Assembly (NCBI GenBank): GCA_964230605.1
Contig: CAXRIN010000050.1
Span: 1-49,466 of the forward strand
Origin: GCA-002722245 sp964230605
GTDB taxonomy: Bacteria > Bacteroidota > Bacteroidia > Flavobacteriales_C > GCA-002722245
Direction of reading: 5' to 3'
Length of the DNA stretch: 49,466 bases
Positions 25,338 to 33,558 of the stretch are shown piece by piece. Below the pieces are notes generated by a model. It was not told the origin of the DNA. It saw only the letters and a list, made by a program, of their open reading frames with translations, and searched no databases. The stretch's first letter is position 1; every line of letters begins with the position of its first letter. The position numbers were made by a program, and so were the translations under genes.

Positions 25338-26297
25338 TTAAGCAAGATTTTTACGATCAAATCTGTCGATAAAAGAAATAATACCTAAAGCAGCGGCCAT
25401 TGAAATCGCAACAGATACCACAACAATTAACCATCTTACAGGGTAAGTTTTTTTATCTGCTTTGTAAGGATTTACAATGTTAACAGCGTATTCTTTTTTT
25501 CTGTTTAACTCTTTAACATGACCTTCATACTGCAGCTTGAAATTGTTGTATGAATCTCTTGCGCTCCATAATCTACCAGAAAGATTTTCATACTCCACCC
25601 CTTTTGCCTTTAGATTATCCAACTCTTCCTTAACCTTTTTTAATCTGTTAGGATCAACATGACCTCTTGCCAATAACTTATAGTATTCTTTGGAAAGGTT
25701 TTTTACTTGACTTCCATAATCTAAAATTCCAAATTCTCTTCTTAAAACATAAAGCTTCGCCTCTAAATCATCCATTTCGGATTTCTTTTTATCTAACATC
25801 TCCTTAACAGTATTAGCCGCTTCCACTAACTTTTCATCTTGAAGTCTTTTCACCTCAACATTATATAAATCAATGATGGATTTTACCATATCGTAAGCAA
25901 CACCTGGATTAGTACTTAAAACCTCAATCTCAACCGATTCGAATTTGGTTTTAGTAAACTTCACGTGATCAGAATACTCCTTGTACAGTAAATCTCTATA
26001 ATGCGGGTCATCCTTCTCAATATCATAAAGCGTATCCAACTGAAAATCTTTACATACCTGATCACGAATTCCATCAGACTCTAACATTTGAATCATTTGT
26101 TCAGATGGAGATTCTTCAGAATAAGTTTTAAGGTTGGTTGGATAAACCCTTGCAAAAGATTTAAACTTGGGTTTAATAAATACTGGCGATGAAAATAACG
26201 CCGAACCAAGTAAAGAGACAATAAAGATTATGAAAAGTGGTTTTTTCCACCTCCATAAAACTCCCAAAATTTCATCGTTTTCAAAATACTGTTTCAT
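25338..26297 (-). CDS. Wzz-type chain-length determinant protein (no kinase domain)
   Basis: The 319-residue protein has an N-terminal membrane helix (residues of about 17-35, LFIIFIVSLLGSALFSS), a long periplasmic coiled-coil region (LVEAANTVKEMLDKKKSEMDDLEAKL, quoted as the boundaries LVEAANTV and MDDLEAKL), and a second helix at about residues 292-312 (RWLIVVVSVAISMAAALGI) preceded by a Pro-containing segment (NPYKADKKTYPVRW). This is the arrangement of Wzz proteins that set polysaccharide chain length. There is no C-terminal tyrosine-kinase domain. The neighbouring gene encodes a paralogue with the same KKxYPxRWLIV motif. Confidence 0.85.
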   Translation of the reverse strand: MKQYFENDEILGVLWRWKKPLFIIFIVSLLGSALFSSPVFIKPKFKSFARVYPTNLKTYSEESPSEQMIQMLESDGIRDQVCKDFQLDTLYDIEKDDPHYRDLLYKEYSDHVKFTKTKFESVEIEVLSTNPGVAYDMVKSIIDLYNVEVKRLQDEKLVEAANTVKEMLDKKKSEMDDLEAKLYVLRREFGILDYGSQVKNLSKEYYKLLARGHVDPNRLKKVKEELDNLKAKGVEYENLSGRLWSARDSYNNFKLQYEGHVKELNRKKEYAVNIVNPYKADKKTYPVRWLIVVVSVAISMAAALGIISFIDRFDRKNLA

Positions 26298-26308
26298 GGT
26301 AAAATATC

Positions 26309-27337
26309 TTATAATTGGGCTTTAACTTTTTGAGCTTGCTCAAAAAAGAAAATTGAAATTATTCCGGTTAATAATGCTCCAAAAACACTCACAGCAACAA
26401 TTAACCATCTGATAGGGTAGCTTTTTTTCTCAGCCGCAAAAGGACTGGTAACCACAAAGAAGTTTTGAATACTAGATTCGGCATCAACTTTTGCTTCTTC
26501 ATATTTGGCTTTTAACTCTGATAATCTTAAACGTTCATTTTCAATACCCTCAGTTAAACCGATAAGGGCTGCTCCATATTTAGATAGTAAATTTAATTTT
26601 TCTTGAAGGGCTGCTTCTGCTTTAGTATTTCCAGTAGCAACAGCTTGAGCATAAGCATCTCCGTAAACTTCAGATTGAGATTTGATGTCCAAAACACCTT
26701 TACTCATGATGAAAGCCAAAGAATCTTCCATTCTTTTAATATCACTAGACAGGTTAAAATATGCTTTTTTTACAACCTCGTAACCTTGAACCGCCCTTTC
26801 TTTTTGGATTGAGTTGAACGTTTCATCCAAAATCCTCATAATCGACTTAGCTATCAATGCAGCTGTATCTGGAGAATGATCCAATACAACTATTTCAACA
26901 GCCATATTTTTATTTTGCTTAAAAGAAATGTTTTCATCAAACATTTCATGCAAATCGTAATTAGGCGTCTCTGTTTCTTCTGGATTGATATCATAGTGAG
27001 CCATCAAATTGAACTCTTCAATGATTTTAGATTTAACCTTATCGGAGTTCAAAATTTCCAATAATTGCTCAGACTTCTCTTCTTCTCCAAATTCCATGAT
27101 ATCGGCTTTACCACCAAACCTTGTACTAATTAAAGCTTTTGCAACTGAACTGGTGTTGGAAGGATAAATAACAGCCACAGATTTGTATTTCTCTTGAATA
27201 TTTAAAGAGACAATGGCGCTAATCACCAAACTCAAAATAAAAATAGCTACTAAGGGAAATTTGTATTTGTATAGAAAAACATACAGGTTTGAGGAATCGA
27301 AATAAGCCTCATCTAACGTGTTATTTTCTTTGACCAT
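26309..27337 (-). CDS. Second Wzz-type chain-length determinant protein (no kinase domain)
   Basis: The 342-residue paralogue of the next gene downstream has membrane helices near residues 28-48 (FPLVAIFILSLVISAIVSL) and 312-332, and a coiled-coil region between them (LSSDIKRMEDSLAFIMSKG). KKSYPIRWLIVAVSVFGA before the second helix matches the motif in the partner. Eleven bases separate the two genes. Pairs of Wzz-like proteins may form mixed oligomers or serve two polysaccharides; that is inference. A near-consensus -7 box (TACTTTTA) lies just upstream on the minus strand. Confidence 0.85.
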   Translation of the reverse strand: MVKENNTLDEAYFDSSNLYVFLYKYKFPLVAIFILSLVISAIVSLNIQEKYKSVAVIYPSNTSSVAKALISTRFGGKADIMEFGEEEKSEQLLEILNSDKVKSKIIEEFNLMAHYDINPEETETPNYDLHEMFDENISFKQNKNMAVEIVVLDHSPDTAALIAKSIMRILDETFNSIQKERAVQGYEVVKKAYFNLSSDIKRMEDSLAFIMSKGVLDIKSQSEVYGDAYAQAVATGNTKAEAALQEKLNLLSKYGAALIGLTEGIENERLRLSELKAKYEEAKVDAESSIQNFFVVTSPFAAEKKSYPIRWLIVAVSVFGALLTGIISIFFFEQAQKVKAQL

Positions 27338-27386
27338 TCTAAAAATTTAGGCCCTAAAAGTAGTAAAAATAAACGGATTTCTTTCC

Positions 27387-28874
27387 TTAGGAATTAAGGC
27401 CTTTGGCCATTTTTAATACACCTTTCAAATTAACGGAAGCAAGCAAACCAAGAATACAAAGCGCCAAAATTGTAAACCACCTTGTAATTACTTCTAATTC
27501 ATCTAAGTAAACCAAAGCGCCTCCAATTATCATTAAACCGAAAACAAATCTTAATATCCCTTTAATGTTAACTAAAATGTTAAACAATTTAACTGCAAAA
27601 ATAACTTGTCCAACTCCACTAGCTGTTTGGGTTATTAAACTGGCCATTGCTGCCCCATAGGCACCGAATTCCGGTATTAAAATGAAATTCAAAACCACGT
27701 TCAACAAAAGTGATACCGATGCAATTTTATTGAGCACTTTCATATTCCCAGAAGCAGTAATCAATGTCCCAAAACAATAATTAATACTCATTGGAATAAT
27801 CCCAAGAATTAAAAGTTTGAAAACTCGGGTTGATTCCGATACTTGAGTAGCATTTTGAATAGAATCAATCAGTGAAAGTCTTTGCATAAAACCAGCACCC
27901 TCAGGAAACTCTCCGTAACAAACAGCAATAACATCATGACCATAAAACACAAATAAAATCGCAATTACCGAAACTCCATAAATCAACAAACTAGATGATG
28001 TTGCAATTAATTCTTGGACACTTTTCTTGTTTGCAATCATTTTTGAAAACATAGGAAGTAATAGAACTGCAAACAGATAAGCGTAGTTATTTAGTGCCAT
28101 CAAAATCCTAAAACTTTGTGCATAAATTGCATTTTGCGCTTCACCATCAGGCAAAATTCGTTCAATCATTATGGAATCAGAATAATTATAAGCTGCCATT
28201 AAAATTACAATCAAAGCATAAGGCGCACTTTTCTTTAAAAGAACCTTGGTGAATCGCTTATTATAACGCGGCCAAACAGGTTGAGCAATTATAAAAAGAG
28301 CAATTAGGGCCATTAAAAAACTAATCCAATATCCTACTAGCTGAACATAAATAAAGTTGGTAATATTCACCATTCCCTCCCCTTGATGAGCAAAGAGATA
28401 ATAAACTCCCCCTATCATTAGAAGTCTATCCAAAACAGAAAACACACTATCTAGTTTATATTTTCCAAATGCAGTAAAATTGGACCTTATATAAAGAAGA
28501 GAAGAAAGAAGTATTTGACTGAACCCCAGTAATAGCAACAGCTTCAAACTCTCGGAATCATAACCTAAAACAACGCCAACTAAAAATAAAACAACAGTAT
28601 AAGCTAAAGCTAAACCAATACGAGCAATGGAAATATTTCGAAAATACTCACTGAACCTATTATTATTAATAGCAAGTTTTCGGTTGTTATAATTATTCAG
28701 ACCAAGATCCAAACCAATATTCAACACTGCTGCCAAATTCAATAAGGCGGCATACAAACCATATTTATCACCAACCTCAACTTGGACTTGCATATCCAAG
28801 AACAACCAAAACGGCTTAACAAAAATGTTGAGCGTAAACAGGATGATTAGGTTAAATAGGAAGGACTTCTTCAA
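27387..28874 (-). CDS. Polysaccharide flippase (Wzx/MATE-like) membrane protein
   Basis: The 495-residue protein has about twelve to fourteen hydrophobic segments across its whole length and the arrangement of the polysaccharide-transporter (Wzx/MviN-like) superfamily: an amphipathic first helix, KKSAPYALIVILMAAYNYSDSIMI in the middle (boundaries KKSAPYAL and DSIMI), and LLNVVLNFILIPEFGAYGAA near the C terminus, the conserved LNxxLIPxxGxxGAA pattern. It would flip undecaprenyl-linked sugar units to the periplasm for the polymerase at 23887-25335. It is first in the minus-strand operon and divergent from the glycosyltransferase gene. Confidence 0.88.
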   Translation of the reverse strand: MKKSFLFNLIILFTLNIFVKPFWLFLDMQVQVEVGDKYGLYAALLNLAAVLNIGLDLGLNNYNNRKLAINNNRFSEYFRNISIARIGLALAYTVVLFLVGVVLGYDSESLKLLLLLGFSQILLSSLLYIRSNFTAFGKYKLDSVFSVLDRLLMIGGVYYLFAHQGEGMVNITNFIYVQLVGYWISFLMALIALFIIAQPVWPRYNKRFTKVLLKKSAPYALIVILMAAYNYSDSIMIERILPDGEAQNAIYAQSFRILMALNNYAYLFAVLLLPMFSKMIANKKSVQELIATSSSLLIYGVSVIAILFVFYGHDVIAVCYGEFPEGAGFMQRLSLIDSIQNATQVSESTRVFKLLILGIIPMSINYCFGTLITASGNMKVLNKIASVSLLLNVVLNFILIPEFGAYGAAMASLITQTASGVGQVIFAVKLFNILVNIKGILRFVFGLMIIGGALVYLDELEVITRWFTILALCILGLLASVNLKGVLKMAKGLNS

Positions 28875-28892
28875 ACTTTGGTTTGTAAACGT

Positions 28893-28900
28893 TAATTTTG
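28893..28900 (+). promoter_or_regulatory. Bacteroidota -7 box (TAATTTTG) ahead of the glycosyltransferase gene
   Basis: TAATTTTG matches TAnnTTTG exactly and lies 16 bases before the ATG at 28917, within the 42-base gap between the divergent flippase and transferase genes. The leader would be very short. Confidence 0.5.
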
Positions 28901-28916
28901 AGTCTAAATTACTAAA

Positions 28917-30038
28917 ATGAAGAAGGTAATCGCGGTTAACACCCGAATTTTAGTGTCTGGTAAACTTGAAGGGATTGGAAATTTCACCGCGGAAATTTTT
29001 AAACGATTAGTCGAATGGCACCCTGATTATGAGTTCCATTTTATTTTTAATTATCCAGTTGACCCTGAATTTGTTTTTGGAGACAACGTAAAAACTCATG
29101 TTTTACAACCTCCCGCCAAGCATCCCCTATTAGTGAGAATTTGGTACAACTTCAGTTTGAAAAGACTATTAAAGAAAATACAACCCGATGTATTTGTTAG
29201 TCCTGATGCCATAACATCTTTAACTACAGATGTGAAAATGCTAACGGTAATGCATGACATCGGATTTGCTCATCGTCCGCAAGATCTTCCAAAAGCATGG
29301 GCGAAATTCTACAATAAATACAGTCCGAAATTTGCGCAAAAATCAAAACGTATTGCAACAGTATCTGAGTACTCTAAACAAGATATTTGCAAAACCTACA
29401 AGATTCCCGAAAACAAAATTGATGTAGTTTTTAATGGAGCTAAAGATACATTCCATCCTGCTCAAAAGGAGCAAATTGAATTGCTAACAAAAGGCATAGA
29501 ATACTTCTTTTACATTGGCTCGTTACATCCTCGAAAAAATATTTTGAATCTTTTAAAAGGATTCGAATTCTTTAAAGCAGAGACAAATAATGCTGTAAAA
29601 TTGGTTATTGGAGGAGATTTTTTGTTCAAATCTGAAGAAATTAAAGCGCTAGTCAATTCTTTAACTTGTAAAGAAGATGTGATTTTAACGGGAAGACTAT
29701 CTGATGAAGATTTAAACACTTGGCTTTCTGGAGCTTTAGCACTTACTTATATTCCTTATTTCGAAGGATTTGGAATTCCACTTGTGGAAGCGATGAAATG
29801 CGAAACTCCTATTTTAACCAGTAACATCACTTCTCTTCCTGAAGTTGGTGGGGACGCTGCGATTTACGCTGACCCATATTCCGTAGAGGAAATTACGGAA
29901 GGCATGAAAAAATTAGCGTCAGATAATAGCCTTAGAACTCAACTTATAGAAAAAGGAAGAGAAAGATTAAAGGAATTTAGCTGGGACAAATCAGCGGAAT
30001 TACTTTGGGAAAGTATTCAAAAGACAATTAATACTTGA
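28917..30038 (+). CDS. GT-B family 1/4 glycosyltransferase
   Basis: The 373-residue cytoplasmic enzyme has the Rossmann-like N half (NTRILVSGKLEGIGNFTAE, then VMHDIGFAHRPQDLP) and the C-terminal nucleotide-sugar site of GT-B enzymes: YIGSLHPRKNILNLL near 202-216 and the E-x7-E motif in YFEGFGIPLVEAMKCETPIL near 285-300, then EVGGDAAIYADPYS. It transfers a sugar to a lipid-linked or polysaccharide acceptor; donor and acceptor cannot be read from sequence. The divergent polysaccharide operon suggests it builds the same repeat unit. rnhB starts 2 bases after its stop. Confidence 0.9.
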   Translation: MKKVIAVNTRILVSGKLEGIGNFTAEIFKRLVEWHPDYEFHFIFNYPVDPEFVFGDNVKTHVLQPPAKHPLLVRIWYNFSLKRLLKKIQPDVFVSPDAITSLTTDVKMLTVMHDIGFAHRPQDLPKAWAKFYNKYSPKFAQKSKRIATVSEYSKQDICKTYKIPENKIDVVFNGAKDTFHPAQKEQIELLTKGIEYFFYIGSLHPRKNILNLLKGFEFFKAETNNAVKLVIGGDFLFKSEEIKALVNSLTCKEDVILTGRLSDEDLNTWLSGALALTYIPYFEGFGIPLVEAMKCETPILTSNITSLPEVGGDAAIYADPYSVEEITEGMKKLASDNSLRTQLIEKGRERLKEFSWDKSAELLWESIQKTINT

Positions 30039-30040
30039 TA

Positions 30041-30646
30041 ATGAGTTTAAAAAATTACAAGCATAAAGATTTAATTGAAGCTGGATGTGATGAAGCCGGA
30101 AGAGGCTGTTTAGCAGGGCCTGTTTTCGCAGCCGCTGTAATTTTACCAAAGAATTTAAAAGCGCCGGAATTAGACGACTCTAAAAAACTATCTGAAAAGA
30201 AACGAAAAGAATTAAGAGATTTCATTGAGGAAAAAGCAATTGCATATAAAGTGATTGAAATTTCACCTGAAAAAATTGATGAAATAAATATTTTGAATGC
30301 CTCAATTTTAGGAATGCAAAAAGCGGTTTTAGCCCTTGATACTCGACCAGAATACATTTTGGTTGATGGAAATAAATTTAAACCTACAGAAGACATTCCT
30401 CATGAATGTGTAATTAAAGGTGATGGTAAGTATAAAGCAATTGCAGCCGCCTCTATTTTAGCGAAAATATACAGGGATGAATACATGGAAAGAATTCATG
30501 AAGAGCACCCGCATTTTGACTGGAAACAAAATAAAGGCTACCCAACTAAACCACACAGAGCTGCGATTGCAAAGCATGGTGCTACGAAATACCATCGTCA
30601 ATCTTTTAAACTTCTTCCAGACGCTCAACAATTGAGTTTATTTTAA
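30041..30646 (+). CDS. rnhB: Ribonuclease HII
   Basis: RNase HII cuts RNA-DNA hybrids and single ribonucleotides in DNA. The 201-residue product has the catalytic acids in CDEAGRGCLAGPV (Asp17, Glu18), ILVDGN (Asp109) and AASILAKIYRDEYM (Asp146). I start it at ATG 30041 (MSLKNYKHKD); the open frame reaches a TTG at 30035 that would overlap the glycosyltransferase stop. Its stop codon overlaps the convergent gene at 30643 by four bases, leaving no room for a terminator between them. Confidence 0.96.
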   Translation: MSLKNYKHKDLIEAGCDEAGRGCLAGPVFAAAVILPKNLKAPELDDSKKLSEKKRKELRDFIEEKAIAYKVIEISPEKIDEINILNASILGMQKAVLALDTRPEYILVDGNKFKPTEDIPHECVIKGDGKYKAIAAASILAKIYRDEYMERIHEEHPHFDWKQNKGYPTKPHRAAIAKHGATKYHRQSFKLLPDAQQLSLF

Positions 30647-31224
30647 TGCTTCTTTCCCAAAAAGAAAGTTTTTATAGTGTATGGAACTGTCCTGGGTTGT
30701 TTTGTGAGATACCCGTACAAAAGACCGCGAACAGTTTTGATTTTCCCTTTTTGAAATGCATTGATATTATGATCGCGAATATCCCAAACCATTTCATAAG
30801 GAGTACTGATGAAAAAAGCATAACCGACGTCGTAATCTGTTTTTCTAAAAACTTGTTTCACAAAATCGGAACAATTCAAGCCAAATAAAGTCCAAGCTTT
30901 TTTAATTTTCTTTTCCGCAACCAATTTCATGCTTTCAAACTCTAAATCGGTCACGTTAAATGTCAAAACTAGTTGTGGTTGTGCTAATTGAATATTCAGT
31001 AATGAATCAATACTTGTCAATTCATCATAACTAGCAAGTGTTGTATCCAGAGATCCTCCTGCTGAAGTTGGGTAATGAGAAAAATAATGAAATCCTAAAG
31101 AATCTTTAAAAGCCAAAGAAGAATGTCCCGCTCCTGTTTTAGTTTGGGTACTTCCCCAAATTAATACGTATACATCTTTATTGGCAAAAACGATGTTTGT
31201 GAAAGTGACGAATAATAAAAGCAA
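30643..31224 (-). CDS. Secreted/periplasmic papain-like (NlpC/P60- or LRAT-type permuted) protein
   Basis: The protein (193 residues from TTG 31224) has a hydrophobic signal segment (LLLLFVTFTNIVFA) and motifs of permuted papain-fold hydrolases: a histidine in TGAGHSSLAFKD near residue 33 and a cysteine in LFGLNCSDFVKQVF near 117. Such proteins cleave or transfer acyl or peptide bonds, but the exact family is uncertain. No ATG exists. The TTG has a GGAAGG-like ribosome site 9 bases upstream, while codon AGG at 31234-31236 precedes AAA AAA TTA TTG, exactly where MKKLLLLF would be expected, so the original start may have been lost or misread. It overlaps rnhB convergently by four bases. Confidence 0.65.
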   Translation of the reverse strand: MLLLFVTFTNIVFANKDVYVLIWGSTQTKTGAGHSSLAFKDSLGFHYFSHYPTSAGGSLDTTLASYDELTSIDSLLNIQLAQPQLVLTFNVTDLEFESMKLVAEKKIKKAWTLFGLNCSDFVKQVFRKTDYDVGYAFFISTPYEMVWDIRDHNINAFQKGKIKTVRGLLYGYLTKQPRTVPYTIKTFFLGKKH

Positions 31225-31317
31225 TAATTTTTTCCTTCCTCAAAGGAACAAAGCATAACCAAAGATTTAAAAATGATTTTCGAAAGAAACTAAAATGGTT
31301 TTGCAAAAAATGCAAAC

Positions 31318-31944
31318 CTAAATTACAAGGTTTTTAAGATCTATATAAAACACCGAGCCCTTTCCTACTTCAGATTCGATTTTAATACCTGAATGCTGTC
31401 GCTCAAGAAGCCTTTTAACAATAGCCATACCAGCTCCCGTCCCTTCATATTCGTCATTAGAGTGTAATCTCTTAAATGGCTGAAAAACTTTATCGAAATC
31501 CTCCTTTCTGATTCCAATTCCATTATCTCTTACTGCAAGAGATTTTTGTTCAGACAAGTATTCAAATTCAATTACTTTTTTAGATGATTGGTTATATTTC
31601 AAACCATTGGTTACGATGTTCTCTAATATTTCAATAAACCTAATGATATCGGCATTTATATTTGGGAAGCTACCCTTCTTTATAACCGAAACGTTTTCTT
31701 CTTGATAACGGCTAATCATCTTATCAATAGCTTCTTCAAGAGGAAAATCAACTACAGCAAGCTCTACTTTGTCCACTTTTGAATACTCCAAAATATCATC
31801 AATCAATTTCGACATTTGAAGTGAAGCTGTTTTGATACGATCAAAATCATTTAATGCTCCATCAGGTAATTCATGATCATCCTCAATGAAACCAATAAGT
31901 AATTTAATCTTCCTTAATGGAGCTTTTAAATCATGTGCTACCAA
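31318..31944 (-). CDS. Sensor histidine kinase, catalytic part (downstream of a frame break)
   Basis: This frame carries the kinase half of a PAS histidine kinase: the H-box VAHDLKAPLRKIK, N-box LENIVTNGLKYNQ, G1 box DNGIGIRKEDFDKVF and G2 box GTGAGMAIVKRLL, ending at residue 208. In frame upstream of the listed Met the sequence reads KLEEFCYLVAHDLKAP, the normal linker before the H-box, so the protein does not start here but continues the frame at 31980-32423. The autophosphorylated residue is the His of AHDLKAP. No response-regulator gene is adjacent. Confidence 0.75.
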   Translation of the reverse strand: MVAHDLKAPLRKIKLLIGFIEDDHELPDGALNDFDRIKTASLQMSKLIDDILEYSKVDKVELAVVDFPLEEAIDKMISRYQEENVSVIKKGSFPNINADIIRFIEILENIVTNGLKYNQSSKKVIEFEYLSEQKSLAVRDNGIGIRKEDFDKVFQPFKRLHSNDEYEGTGAGMAIVKRLLERQHSGIKIESEVGKGSVFYIDLKNLVI

Positions 31945-31979
31945 ATAACAAAACTCCTCTAATTTCTCATTGAATAATG

Positions 31980-32423
31980 CTAATTTTTGTTTTTGTTTTT
32001 CAATGATTTCTGATTAATTTCAGCAACTCTTTCACCAACCTTTTCCTCTAATTCTTGAGCATGATTTTGAAGTAAAACTTCCGCTCTTTTAATATCTGTA
32101 ATATCAATCGATTGAATTAAAACTCCTTCTTCAATTTTACTGAATCGAAATTGATAATAACCTGTATCTCCATCATTATGGACAAACTCATTGATGAGCT
32201 CTTTAACTACCCCTCCATTCAAACATTCGCCTATTAATCGGTAAACTTCTGTTTGTTCAATTCCAGGAAAAGCTTCCTGCATTTTTTTACCTACTAACTT
32301 ATCCTTTGAGGTCTTCGCATGCTCAGCGACAGCATCATTAACATATAAATATTCAAAGTTGTATCCAATCACTTGAACACCTTCAAACATTTCATCAAAA
32401 ACTTTAAACTTGGAGTAGGGCAT
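31980..32423 (-). CDS. Sensor histidine kinase, PAS sensory part (frame-broken)
   Basis: This is the N-terminal PAS domain (FKVFDEMFEGVQVIGYNFEYLYVN split as FDEMFEGVQVI and YLYVNDAV; SIDITDIKRAEVLL at its end) and a coiled-coil linker (QELEEKVGERVAEINQK). It stops at TAG after KNKNKN. One extra A in the AAAAAC AAAAAC AAAAATT tract (31983-32003) would join it cleanly to KLALFNEKLEEF of the kinase half, giving about 368 residues. No membrane segment is seen, so the sensor is probably cytoplasmic. Confidence 0.75.
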   Translation of the reverse strand: MPYSKFKVFDEMFEGVQVIGYNFEYLYVNDAVAEHAKTSKDKLVGKKMQEAFPGIEQTEVYRLIGECLNGGVVKELINEFVHNDGDTGYYQFRFSKIEEGVLIQSIDITDIKRAEVLLQNHAQELEEKVGERVAEINQKSLKNKNKN

Positions 32424-32428
32424 TGATT

Positions 32429-32451
32429 CTTAACACTATAATAGTGGTAAG
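32429..32451. promoter_or_regulatory. Imperfect 23-bp palindrome just upstream of the kinase start
   Basis: CTTAACACTATAATAGTGGTAAG reads as a dyad with CACTAT/ATAGTG as core and CTTA/TAAG as outer arms (one mismatched pair). It ends 6 bases before the kinase ATG on the minus strand and could be an operator or a hairpin covering the translation start. Confidence 0.4.
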
Positions 32452-32482
32452 AATAACGATAAAACTTATGTTTAGTTACAAT

Positions 32483-33244
32483 TTAAACCAGCTTATTCGT
32501 AAGCATTACAAAATCTTCAACCGATAATTGCTCTGGTCGTTTTGTAAAGATTTCTTCAGAGAGTATTTCCTGATCAAACAAAGGCTTTAAACTCTTTCTA
32601 AGCATCTTACGTCTTTGATTGAAAGCCGTTTTAACAATGTGCTTGAATTTTTTATGATCGCATTCAATAGGATTATCCTTTCTCACTAATCGCAAAACAC
32701 CACTTTTCACTTTTGGAGGCGGATTAAACACATTCTCAGGAACAGTGAAAAGATATTCTGCATCATAAAAAGCTTGCGTTAGAACACTTATTACCCCATA
32801 GGCTTTGGTTCCAGGTTTTTCACAAATACGCTCTGCCACTTCCTTTTGAAACATTCCACTCATCTCTGGAATTAAATGACGATTATCAATTACCTTGAAA
32901 ACAATTTGCGAAGAAATATTATAAGGGTAATTACCAATTACAGCGAATTCATGATCAAATATTTTTGTAAAATCAAGCTTCAAGAAATCCTCATTGTAAA
33001 CTTTAATTAAAGGATAATTAACACCTAAGTACGCAACACTTTCTTGATCCAATTCAATTAATCTGAAATCATGATCAGGATACTTGGCTCTGGTATATTT
33101 AGTCATCACCCCCATTCCAGGACCAACTTCTAAAATTCCTTTGTATTCACTGGAATGAATAAGTGTTTCTCCTATTTGCTGAGCTATAGATTCATCAGTG
33201 AGAAAATGCTGACCGAGATGTTTTTTTGCACGAACGTCTTTCAT
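32483..33244 (-). CDS. rsmA: 16S rRNA dimethyladenosine transferase KsgA/RsmA
   Basis: RsmA dimethylates two adjacent adenines in the 3' hairpin of 16S rRNA during small-subunit assembly. The 253-residue product has the family start AKKHLGQHFLTDESIA, the SAM-binding ILEVGPGMGVMT, the N-x-P-Y-type catalytic motif GNYPYNISSQIV and the C-terminal AFNQRRKMLRKSLK. Its ATG overlaps the TAA of the DUF4286 gene by one base (TAATG), so the two are translationally coupled. Confidence 0.96.
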   Translation of the reverse strand: MKDVRAKKHLGQHFLTDESIAQQIGETLIHSSEYKGILEVGPGMGVMTKYTRAKYPDHDFRLIELDQESVAYLGVNYPLIKVYNEDFLKLDFTKIFDHEFAVIGNYPYNISSQIVFKVIDNRHLIPEMSGMFQKEVAERICEKPGTKAYGVISVLTQAFYDAEYLFTVPENVFNPPPKVKSGVLRLVRKDNPIECDHKKFKHIVKTAFNQRRKMLRKSLKPLFDQEILSEEIFTKRPEQLSVEDFVMLTNKLV

Positions 33245-33558
33245 TAATCGTTTCCTTCAGCTACGTGTTCTAACACACTTTGGAAGGATGCATACTTACC
33301 TTCGAAATGTTTTTGAATAATAGATTCCAACATTTTTTCATGCATTCCTCTGTATTGATTCAACTCTGGATGTCCTGAGCAACGTAATTGTAAATTATAC
33401 GAAATATCAACGCCCTGACCTGGAATTACTCTTACAAATCGAAAATCCTTAAACAATCCTGTTTTCATGATTAAAGGAATGTGATCATTCTTCATGAATT
33501 CCACCCATTTCTCCTCAATCGATTCCTCTAAAGCTGTTGTAATACTGTAAATAATCAT
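33244..33558 (-). CDS. DUF4286 family protein
   Basis: The 104-residue cytoplasmic protein starts MIIYSITTALEESIEEKWVEF and matches, from memory, the small Bacteroidota family DUF4286, which has a ferredoxin-like/antibiotic-monooxygenase-type look and no known function. It is wedged between two genes, with a 4-base ATGA overlap upstream and a 1-base overlap with rsmA downstream, so it is certainly translated as part of this unit. A link to ribosome assembly is suggested only by the neighbour. Confidence 0.8.
   Translation of the reverse strand: MIIYSITTALEESIEEKWVEFMKNDHIPLIMKTGLFKDFRFVRVIPGQGVDISYNLQLRCSGHPELNQYRGMHEKMLESIIQKHFEGKYASFQSVLEHVAEGND

Noticed and set aside
30035..30040. TTG start of rnhB
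   Set aside because: ATG at 30041 gives the normal N terminus and avoids overlap with the glycosyltransferase stop.
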